Shown: positions 1-4,737 of the stretch, piece after piece
How the letters are laid out: the number at the start of each line of letters is the position of its first letter
Position numbering within the stretch: position 1 is the stretch's first letter
Source of the DNA: an uncultured Eubacteriales bacterium
Lineage (GTDB): Bacteria; Bacillota; Clostridia; Oscillospirales; CAG-272
DNA length: 7,419 nucleotides
Reading direction: 5' to 3'
Assembly (NCBI GenBank): GCA_900546315.1
Contig: URCP01000124.1
Span: forward strand, 1-7,419
The notes under the pieces: generated by a model
Seen by the model: only the letters and a program-made list of their open reading frames with translations
Databases searched by the model: none
What the model was told of the DNA's origin: nothing
Translations under genes and position numbers: made by a program

Positions 1-691
1 CACCGGAAGATTTTACAGTCAGATTTACGGATGGCTGCTCGATATGATCCCGTTCGACGGTTTCGTGACCTCGTCCGGTGCGCACGTCAGGCTTGACGGC
101 AGGACCGTGTTCACGCACTATTTCCCGGGAGATATGATACGGGAGCTGAGGCGGGTCTGCGGTCCGCTCGGCGCGGCTCTGATGTTCCACACCGACGGGC
201 ATCTTGTCACGACAAGGGAAGAGCTCGACGCCGCGAGGGATTTCTTCGAGAGGAGCGGCGCCGGGAAGGACGCCTGCGACGCGCTGTTCGGTCAGGTCGA
301 GTTCGCGAGGGCGGAGGAGATGGACTGTATCGAGAAGGCGGTCTATTACGGAGCGAAGCCGTTCGCGGAGATGAGGAAGCTGTTCTCCGGTTTCGCGCTC
401 GACCCGTACAGCTACAAGCATCTGCCCGACACCTGCGGCGAGGTGATGCCCGCCGGGGTGACGAAGGCTCTCGGGATATCGAAGCTGCTTGAGTACGCCG
501 GGGCGGACAGAGATGACTCGATAGGAATCGGCGACGGCGGAAACGACCTCGAGATGATAAAGTACTGCGGAACCGGCGTGGCGATGGGAAACGCGTCGGA
601 AACGCTGAAACAGGCGGCGGATTTCGTGACGACACCGATCGGAGAGGGCGGGATCGCGAACGCGTTCAGACGGCTCGGGCTGATTGACTGA
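1..691 (+). CDS. Cof-type HAD-superfamily phosphatase, 5' end outside the window
   Basis: This is a haloacid dehalogenase-type phosphatase of the Cof (type IIB) group, which usually dephosphorylates sugar phosphates or other small phosphometabolites in the cytoplasm; the substrate cannot be told here. The frame is open from the window edge (first full codon at 2), and the visible protein is about 229 residues. It opens with TGRFYSQ, matching the 'ATGR' segment that follows the first catalytic motif in the family. About 40 N-terminal residues with the DxDGT nucleophile motif are therefore missing only because of the window edge. Near the C-terminus the lysine motif appears as GVTKALGI (about 457-480) and the metal-binding motif IV as GDGGNDLEM (about 529-555), followed by GVAMGNA. 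The middle is the C2 cap. An ATG at 44 lies inside the conserved region and is not the start. The gene converges on the GH27 gene; I see no T-run terminator for this strand. Family call is secure, substrate unknown. Confidence 0.9.
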   Translation, partial: TGRFYSQIYGWLLDMIPFDGFVTSSGAHVRLDGRTVFTHYFPGDMIRELRRVCGPLGAALMFHTDGHLVTTREELDAARDFFERSGAGKDACDALFGQVEFARAEEMDCIEKAVYYGAKPFAEMRKLFSGFALDPYSYKHLPDTCGEVMPAGVTKALGISKLLEYAGADRDDSIGIGDGGNDLEMIKYCGTGVAMGNASETLKQAADFVTTPIGEGGIANAFRRLGLID

Positions 692-701
692 TATAAAAAA
701 G

Positions 702-736
702 CAGCGCCGCGCGTCGGTTATCTGACGGCGGCGCTG
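702..736 (-). terminator. Rho-independent terminator of the GH27 gene
   Basis: CAGCGCCGC (702-710) pairs perfectly with GCGGCGCTG (728-736). The stem extends inward by CGTC/GACG (712-715 with 724-727) around a single bulged G at 711, leaving an 8-nt loop. On the minus strand the hairpin is followed at once by a run of T (the A-run at 695-700), which is the intrinsic terminator pattern. On the plus strand there is no T-run after the stem. It therefore serves the minus-strand gene ending at 742, though it may also slow plus-strand transcripts from the HAD gene. Confidence 0.88.
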
Positions 737-741
737 TTATG

Positions 742-2157
742 TCATGACAGACTGTAAACACCCGCGGAATGCGCGTCGAGCGTCACGCTGAGGGTTTCGG
801 ATCGTCCGATGTCGGTTTTTGTCCAGAGGTCGCGGATCATGTGTTTCCTGTCGAGCGGCAGAGATATCACGGCGGTGCTGTCGCTCAGGTTGAACACGGC
901 GATTGCGGTGTCTCCGCTCGCGAGCTTTCTTTCCCAGACGCGGAAGCCATCCGGAGCGCTGACCGGGGACGGGTAGTCGCACAGAGAATCCTGATTCACC
1001 GCGATGATCTCATCGTTCGAGACAAGGTCGCGCTCGAAGTCAGTCATTTTGTCGAGCGCCATGCTGAGCTGCAAGGGCGACGGGAAGAACGCGTGGAACG
1101 TGTAGGCGGAGAGCTCCTCGTCGTTGGTGAGATGCCGCGTCCCCTTGTTTATCTGCGTCACGCCTATCGCGAGCATATCGAGATCGTAGAAGTGACCGGG
1201 CGATGTTTTCCCGCGCCATGTGTCGACCGTGTCCATACGGCGGAGGAGGTTCTGCCAGTCGTCGCGTGTGTCCTCGTTCGCGCGCCATGAGCAGCAGTTT
1301 TCGTTCAGGAACTCATAGTCGTCCGGAGACGCGCTGACCGTCATGCAGAAGGAGATGTCACGGGAGGCGTTCCTCAGCGCCGCCTTCATAAGACCGGCGT
1401 TGTACTTGTCGCTCGGCGCCCAGTCGTATTTGAGGTAATCCACGCCGAGGCGGCACCAGTGGGCGACGTTTTGCGCTTCATGGCGCTCCTTTCCGATGCC
1501 GTTGTTGATGTCCGGGAAGCGCGGGTCCTTTTCTCCCTTTGTGCAGCCGGGGAATATGTCGAGGTTCGCCGCCGCCGCGCAGCCCCAGCACTCCCGGAAC
1601 GGGCTCGAGTAGATCCCGCCCTTCAGCCCGAGCGCGTGCAGGGACGAGTACATCCCCTTCATGTCCGGGAACTTTCCATTCGGCATAACGGCGCCGGTCT
1701 CTTCGTCGTACAGCCCCTGCCAGCAGGAATCGACGTTGACATAGCTGTAGCCGTATTCCGCGAGTCCGCTTGAGACGAGATATTCTCCGATTCCGATAAC
1801 GAGCTTGTCCGTCACGTCCTCAAAGCAGGCGTTCCACGTCGTGAAGCCGAGAAGCGGCGTCCTGAGCGAGCCGTCCGGGCGGATGCTGAGCGTCACGGTC
1901 TTCCTGTCTGAGCCGAAACGGTTCGCGGCGGTGACAACGACCGGGAAGTCGCCGGTCACAGGTGTCTCTCCGGATATGATATTTCCGTTTATCGTGAGTC
2001 CTTCCGGCAGACCGTCGATCCGTATGCTGACCGGGCGCTCACCGAGTACGGGTATACGCCAGATGAACGGCTTGTCCGGCGAGCCGCCGTATATGTCCGG
2101 CATCGTCAGCCGGGCGGGACCGGAGAAGGGCTCGGCGTGCGCTATCTGTTTTGTCAT
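742..2157 (-). CDS. GH27 family glycosidase (alpha-galactosidase-like), cytoplasmic, with N-terminal NEW1/Ig-like region
   Basis: This is a retaining glycoside hydrolase of family 27, most often alpha-galactosidase, although the family also holds alpha-N-acetylgalactosaminidases and beta-L-arabinopyranosidases. It has 471 residues from the chosen start. Residues about 12-95 resemble the NEW1 (He_PIG-associated) and putative-Ig regions often found before GH27 catalytic domains, with LPEGLTINGNIISGETPVTGDF as the Ig-like signature split over 50-71. The TIM barrel begins at GFTTWNACF (104-112). YVNVDSCW (139-146), GLKGGIYSS and GVDYLKYDW (238-246) follow; Asp245 is the expected nucleophile. WRANEDTRDDW (291-301) carries the likely acid/base Asp296. 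HFYDLDML replaces the usual WNDPDML. A beta-sandwich C-terminus ends at 471. No signal peptide is visible, so imported oligosaccharides are the likely substrate. An upstream in-frame ATG (2169) nearly abuts the ribosome binding site, so the ATG at 2157 was preferred. Regulation is probably by the divergent AraC protein. Confidence 0.9.
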   Translation of the reverse strand: MTKQIAHAEPFSGPARLTMPDIYGGSPDKPFIWRIPVLGERPVSIRIDGLPEGLTINGNIISGETPVTGDFPVVVTAANRFGSDRKTVTLSIRPDGSLRTPLLGFTTWNACFEDVTDKLVIGIGEYLVSSGLAEYGYSYVNVDSCWQGLYDEETGAVMPNGKFPDMKGMYSSLHALGLKGGIYSSPFRECWGCAAAANLDIFPGCTKGEKDPRFPDINNGIGKERHEAQNVAHWCRLGVDYLKYDWAPSDKYNAGLMKAALRNASRDISFCMTVSASPDDYEFLNENCCSWRANEDTRDDWQNLLRRMDTVDTWRGKTSPGHFYDLDMLAIGVTQINKGTRHLTNDEELSAYTFHAFFPSPLQLSMALDKMTDFERDLVSNDEIIAVNQDSLCDYPSPVSAPDGFRVWERKLASGDTAIAVFNLSDSTAVISLPLDRKHMIRDLWTKTDIGRSETLSVTLDAHSAGVYSLS

Positions 2158-2169
2158 TTTCTGAATCAT

Positions 2170-2177
2170 CTTCCTTT
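2170..2177 (-). promoter_or_regulatory. Ribosome binding site of the GH27 gene
   Basis: AAAGGAAG reads on the minus strand from 2177 to 2170. It lies 12 nt before the ATG at 2157 but directly touches the other in-frame ATG at 2169. A site with no spacer is unlikely to work, so it favours the 2157 start, though the spacing is rather long. Confidence 0.6.
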
Positions 2178-2184
2178 CATACGC

Positions 2185-2213
2185 TTGACACGGGATTGGG
2201 TTTGTGGTATAAT
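2185..2213 (+). promoter_or_regulatory. Consensus sigma-A/sigma-70 promoter for the AraC-type regulator gene
   Basis: TTGACA (2185-2190) is followed after exactly 17 nt by TATAAT (2208-2213). Both hexamers match the consensus perfectly, and a TG at 2205-2206 also gives an extended -10 (TGGTATAAT). Transcription should start near 2219-2221, giving a leader of about 70 nt before the regulator's ATG at 2290. So strong a promoter on a regulator gene suggests that it is held down by a repressor, probably the regulator itself. Confidence 0.85.
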
Positions 2214-2220
2214 TATACCA
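2205..2220. repeat. Perfect 16-bp palindrome holding both -10 boxes
   Basis: TGGTATAATTATACCA is its own reverse complement over all 16 bases. Each strand therefore reads an extended -10 box (TGGTATAAT), and the two TATAAT hexamers overlap by two bases (2212-2213). It may be only a shared promoter core, or also an operator for a dimeric repressor; the sequence alone does not decide this. Confidence 0.8.
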
Positions 2221-2240
2221 CTGTATCCTTCGCGGCGCAA
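2212..2240 (-). promoter_or_regulatory. Probable activator-dependent promoter for the GH27 gene
   Basis: On the minus strand TATAAT (2217-2212) is preceded by TG in the extended -10 position. Seventeen nt further upstream is TTGCGC (2240-2235), which matches only the TTG half of the -35 consensus. Transcription would begin near 2205, leaving a leader of about 48 nt. A good -10 with a poor -35 next to a regulator binding site is the usual design of AraC-type activated promoters. Confidence 0.6.
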
Positions 2241-2278
2241 TGGCAAAAGCGTGCGGATACTTTGCAAAATCATACGTA
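2241..2278. promoter_or_regulatory. Putative AraC-type operator: 17-bp direct repeat with 4-bp spacer
   Basis: TGGCAAAAGCGTGCGGA (2241-2257) and TTGCAAAATCATACGTA (2262-2278) match at 12 of 17 positions, sharing the pattern TnGCAAAAnCnTnCGnA. The offset of 21 bp is two helical turns, the same geometry as the 17-4-17 I1-I2 half-sites of the classic AraC protein, in which each monomer contacts two major grooves. The nearer repeat touches the weak -35 of the GH27 promoter, a position suited to activation. Both repeats lie downstream of the regulator's own start site, a position suited to autorepression. That the neighbouring AraC-family protein binds here is inferred. Confidence 0.6.
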
Positions 2279-2279
2279 C

Positions 2280-2284
2280 GGAGG
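2280..2284 (+). promoter_or_regulatory. Ribosome binding site of the AraC-family gene
   Basis: GGAGG at 2280-2284 precedes the ATG at 2290 by 5 nt. It fixes the start there: the frame stays open further upstream, but that stretch lies across the promoter and operator and has no start with a binding site. Confidence 0.8.
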
Positions 2285-2289
2285 CGCAG

Positions 2290-3099
2290 ATGAGCGTATT
2301 TTTCGCGGTCGACGGCGACTGTTCCGCCGGCTCCGGGCAGGAGACGCCGCTGAGGGCAGTCAATTTCGGGATGGAGCCTGACCCGTCGATGGCGCACTGG
2401 GGGCCATGTCCGAGGCGGCACGGGATACTGCACTATGTCACGTCCGGAATGGGATATTTCGATGGTCAGCCGGTTTCCGCCGGGCAGGGGTTCTATATAG
2501 CTCCCGGCGTCATACATGAGTATCACTCGTCTGCCGACGAGCCGTGGCGCTATTACTGGGTCATGTTCGACGGCGGGGAGGAAACTGTCGGAAAGATCAT
2601 ACAACCGGACAGGAACGGAATATTCGGATTCGGCTTCACAGATGAGCTGATCGGGATATATGACAGGCTGAAGAGGTACCTTCCGGTGCTGAACCGGTAT
2701 GAGGCTCTGTCGGCGCTGAACGCAATCTTCGGTCTTCACGCGCGCAGTGTGCGCGGAGAGGCTGACGACGGCACCGGGAATCCGGTCATACGCTCCGCGA
2801 AGAGCTTTATCGAGGCGAACCTCGCTTCCGGCTGCACTGTGACCGGGACCGCGGACGCCCTGCATATCTGCGACAGGTATCTCTACAACCTGTTTATGAA
2901 GCATCTCGGGGTGCCGCCGAAGAGATATATTGACGAGCGCCGTATGTGCGCGGCGCGCGGGCTGCTGTCCGGGACGGACATACCGGTCGGGCTTGTGGCG
3001 TCGGCGGTCGGGTTTCCGGATCCGGCGCAGTTCTCACGGTTTTTCGCGCGGCACGAGGGTATCAGTCCGACCGGATACCGGGACAAGATGAAAGGATGA
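2290..3099 (+). CDS. AraC-family transcriptional regulator with cupin-type sensor domain
   Basis: This 269-residue cytoplasmic one-component regulator has the standard length and order for AraC-family sugar regulators. Residues about 40-95 form an AraC-type cupin sensor: LHYVTSGMGYFDGQ (47-60), then APGVIHEYH (71-79) and WRYYWVMF (86-93), as in many sugar-responsive members. Residues about 166-266 form the double helix-turn-helix DNA-binding domain. The first HTH spans about 183-214, and the second is IPVGLVASAVGFPDPAQFSR (231-250), closing with the family signature FFARHEGISPTGYR. The gene is divergent from the GH27 gene and shares its control region, so it probably responds to a galactoside-type sugar and controls that glycosidase. 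A consensus promoter drives it, and the direct repeat in its leader suggests autorepression. trmO follows after 10 bp. The family is certain; the ligand and targets are inferred. Confidence 0.92.
   Translation: MSVFFAVDGDCSAGSGQETPLRAVNFGMEPDPSMAHWGPCPRRHGILHYVTSGMGYFDGQPVSAGQGFYIAPGVIHEYHSSADEPWRYYWVMFDGGEETVGKIIQPDRNGIFGFGFTDELIGIYDRLKRYLPVLNRYEALSALNAIFGLHARSVRGEADDGTGNPVIRSAKSFIEANLASGCTVTGTADALHICDRYLYNLFMKHLGVPPKRYIDERRMCAARGLLSGTDIPVGLVASAVGFPDPAQFSRFFARHEGISPTGYRDKMKG
3091..3096 (+). promoter_or_regulatory. Candidate ribosome binding site of the trmO-like gene
   Basis: AAAGGA at 3091-3096 overlaps the stop codon (3097-3099) of the regulator gene and precedes the ATG at 3110 by 13 nt, a long but usable gap. 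A weaker GAAG (3102-3105) lies closer. The position implies that translation of this gene may be coupled to the end of the regulator gene. Confidence 0.45.
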
Positions 3100-3109
3100 C
3101 TGAAGTATT

Positions 3110-3796
3110 ATGGAAGAAAAAGACCTCCCGCCCCTTCGCGTTATCGCGCGGATGGAGAGCGATTTCCCGGACAAGTTCGGCATACCGCGCCAGAGCGGGC
3201 TGACATCCCTCGCCTCGCGCATAGTCTTCGAGCCGGAGTTCCGCGACCCGAACGCGCTTCGCGGCATCGAGGGGTGGTCGCATCTCTGGATACTCTGGAT
3301 ATTTTCTGAGGCTGTGCGCCCGGGCTGGTCTCCGACGGTGCGTCCTCCGCGGCTCGGCGGGAACGAGAGGGTAGGCGTCTTCGCGACCCGCTCGCCGTTC
3401 AGACCGAACAATATCGGTCTCTCGTCGGTGAAGCTCGAGCGGGTGGAGCACACCGAAAACGAAGGAGATGTGCTCATCGTCTCCGGAGCCGACCTGATGG
3501 ACGGCACGCCGATTATCGACATAAAGCCCTACGTTCCCTACGCCGACGCGCACCCCGAGGCGTCCGGCGGCTTCGCGGCGGAGAAATTCGGGAAGAAGCT
3601 GAAGGTCGTGTTCCCGGAAGAGCTGTTATCACGAGTTGAGCCAGGGAAGAGGGAAGGACTGAAAGATCTTCTCGCCGAGGACCCGCGCCCCGCCGTTCAG
3701 GACGACCCGGAGAGGGTTTACGGGATGAGGTTTTCGGACATCGAGATAAAATTCGTCGTTTCGGACGGCGTTCTGACCGTCGTCGACGTTATATGA
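3110..3796 (+). CDS. trmO: TrmO-type tRNA (adenine(37)-N6)-methyltransferase (TsaA family)
   Basis: Members of this family (TsaA/YaeB/UPF0066) use S-adenosylmethionine to methylate N6 of threonylcarbamoyl-adenosine at position 37 of threonine tRNAs, next to the anticodon. The 228-residue protein keeps the signature blocks in order. KFGIPRQSGL (22-31) comes first, then GIEGWSHLWILWIF (52-65). The hallmark VRPPRLGGNERVGVFATRSP and FRPNNIGLS follow (77-105), then DGTPIIDIKPYVPYAD (131-146). The C-terminal DPRPAVQ...ERVYGM block (191-206) marks the full-length bacterial form with its small C-terminal domain. Start is the ATG at 3110, the first in frame after the upstream stop. The gene sits 10 bp after the AraC-type gene and ends at a strong terminator, so the two probably form a two-gene transcript. 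No functional link between them is evident. Family assignment is secure; activity on tRNA is inferred from homology. Confidence 0.93.
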   Translation: MEEKDLPPLRVIARMESDFPDKFGIPRQSGLTSLASRIVFEPEFRDPNALRGIEGWSHLWILWIFSEAVRPGWSPTVRPPRLGGNERVGVFATRSPFRPNNIGLSSVKLERVEHTENEGDVLIVSGADLMDGTPIIDIKPYVPYADAHPEASGGFAAEKFGKKLKVVFPEELLSRVEPGKREGLKDLLAEDPRPAVQDDPERVYGMRFSDIEIKFVVSDGVLTVVDVI

Positions 3797-3802
3797 AAAA
3801 TA

Positions 3803-3827
3803 CCGCGCGGTATTGTCTGCCGCGCGG
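3803..3827. terminator. Bidirectional rho-independent terminator between convergent genes
   Basis: CCGCGCGG (3803-3810) pairs with an identical, self-complementary CCGCGCGG (3820-3827) around a 9-nt loop. On the plus strand a T-rich tract follows (3829-3850), ending the trmO transcript. On the minus strand an A/T run (the A's at 3796-3800 read as T's) ends the flavin reductase transcript. Both genes stop within a few bases of it. Confidence 0.88.
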
Positions 3828-3833
3828 GTTTCT

Positions 3834-4550
3834 TTATTTTGTTTTGCTTTTCGGCGGGCGCGGGTTCTTTTTGAAATTCACGTCTTTCGCCGGAATGGTG
3901 TCTTTTTTCGTGCGTCCGTTTTTCTGCGGGCGTTTCTTTCTCACCGAGAAGCCGAAGTCGCCGATCTTCTTTCCGAGCGCGAAATAGTCCCCGTGCGCGT
4001 AGGCGGCGAGACCCGCTCTCTCGAGGCGCAGCGCGCCCTTCTCGTCTACAAGCGACGGGTCAACCGCTACCGAGACAATGTCCGCTATGAACATCTCGTG
4101 CGTCGCGCGCTTCTTTGTTCCGTCGGGCATCGTCACGTCCTCGAACGGCACGATCGACGATACGCGGCACTCTATCGACACCGGGCTCTCCGCGAGCATC
4201 GGCGTGTCCTCAAGCCCGAGAGCCGGAACCGCGTGCAGTCCGCCCGGATAGAGCTTCGCGCTCTCCGCGAATTTGTCGGTGTCCCTTCCGGAGCGCACGC
4301 CGCAGAAGTCACAGGCCCTCGCGAGCGCCGCCGTCGTCAGGTTTATGACAAACTTCCCGGTATTCTTTATGATCTCGTACGAGTATCTCTCGGGTCTCAC
4401 CGAGATGTAGGTCTTCGGCGGGTTCGTGCAGAGAATTCCCGTCCAGCCGATCGTTATGATGTTCGGCTTTTCGAGGGTTCCGCAGGTCACCATGACCGCC
4501 GGGAGAGGGGAGAGAAGGGCGCCGCCTTTCCATTTGATTTTTTCAGGCAT
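3834..4550 (-). CDS. Flavin reductase-like (flavoredoxin-type) FMN-binding protein with basic C-terminal tail
   Basis: This cytoplasmic split-barrel flavin-binding protein belongs to the flavin reductase-like family. Its members reduce FMN/FAD with NAD(P)H, or carry electrons as flavoredoxins in anaerobes; which applies here cannot be read off. The 238-residue protein begins with PEKIKWKGGALLSPLPAVMVTC, split over 2-23, then PNIITIGWTGI (29-39) and PPKTYISVRPERYSYEII (44-61), the flavin-contacting strand and loop. GKFVINL (65-71) and ACDFCGVRSGRDTDKF (79-94) are typical of the group. The fold should end near GKKIGDFGFSVRKK (193-206). After it comes a tail of about 32 residues rich in Lys, Arg and Pro that family members usually lack. 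The start at 4550 has an AAAGGAA site 6 nt upstream. It converges on trmO and shares its terminator. A weak promoter candidate lies just upstream. Confidence 0.88.
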   Translation of the reverse strand: MPEKIKWKGGALLSPLPAVMVTCGTLEKPNIITIGWTGILCTNPPKTYISVRPERYSYEIIKNTGKFVINLTTAALARACDFCGVRSGRDTDKFAESAKLYPGGLHAVPALGLEDTPMLAESPVSIECRVSSIVPFEDVTMPDGTKKRATHEMFIADIVSVAVDPSLVDEKGALRLERAGLAAYAHGDYFALGKKIGDFGFSVRKKRPQKNGRTKKDTIPAKDVNFKKNPRPPKSKTK

Positions 4551-4556
4551 AGTTGA

Positions 4557-4563
4557 TTCCTTT
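4557..4563 (-). promoter_or_regulatory. Ribosome binding site of the flavin reductase-like gene
   Basis: AAAGGAA reads from 4563 to 4557 on the minus strand, 6 nt before the ATG at 4550. It is the best-placed binding site in the window and fixes this start. Confidence 0.85.
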
Positions 4564-4572
4564 CATGAGTGG

Positions 4573-4601
4573 ATAGAAATGTGGGTTGAACGATGTGTCA
4601 G
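4573..4601 (-). promoter_or_regulatory. Weak promoter candidate for the flavin reductase-like gene
   Basis: CTGACA (4601-4596, five of six consensus bases) lies 17 nt before TTCTAT (4578-4573, three of six), giving a predicted start about 20 nt before the coding ATG. The -10 box is poor and lacks the key A at its second position, so this is only the best candidate in the spacer. The rest of 4564-4737 shows no gene, tRNA or other regulatory element that I can recognise apart from the hairpin at 4703-4729. Confidence 0.3.
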
Positions 4602-4702
4602 AACGGGCGACCGTCGCCGCAGCGATGTCGTCCCCTACAAGCGTGGTACAAGCCGGCAGATTGTGCGATGGGATGTGGTTTTATATTGGCATAACGCCGT
4701 CA

Positions 4703-4729
4703 GGGGAAGCCCGTTTTCCGGACTTCCCC
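4703..4729 (-). terminator. Hairpin after the HTH-cupin-synthetase gene, terminator-like but without a T-run
   Basis: GGGGAAG (4703-4709) and CTTCCCC (4723-4729) form the stem base, and CCG/CGG (4711-4713 with 4719-4721) extends it around a 5-nt loop. The position between them is G-U in minus-strand RNA but a C-A mismatch in plus-strand RNA, so the fold is stronger for minus-strand transcripts. It begins 9 nt after the stop of the minus-strand gene. No T-run follows, so termination may be partial, or the hairpin may mainly protect the 3' end. Confidence 0.5.
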
Positions 4730-4737
4730 CGCGTTTA

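Noticed and set aside
207..635. Minus-strand open frame opposite the HAD gene
   Set aside because: The product is mostly Arg, Ser and Pro, typical of a GC-rich antisense shadow; the plus-strand frame has all the HAD motifs.
2137..2289. Longer N-terminus for the AraC-family regulator starting at 2137
   Set aside because: The added part would be translated through the promoter, palindrome and operator. The ATG at 2290 has a GGAGG 5 nt upstream and gives the usual family length.
2158..2904. Extension of the GH27 frame upstream to 2904 on the minus strand
   Set aside because: The extension runs antisense through the AraC-family gene, the promoters and the operator, and contains no recognisable domain. 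The GH27 protein is complete from 2157.
3813..4556. Open frame of 247 codons on the plus strand opposite the flavin reductase-like gene
   Set aside because: It starts inside the terminator hairpin and is very rich in arginine; the minus-strand protein has clear family motifs.
4564..4702. Possible small RNA or riboswitch in the spacer upstream of the flavin reductase-like gene
   Set aside because: I looked for tRNA-like, FMN-riboswitch-like or other extended pairing on both strands and found only short local stems, such as one around GGCGACCGTCGCC, with no conserved core that I recognise.
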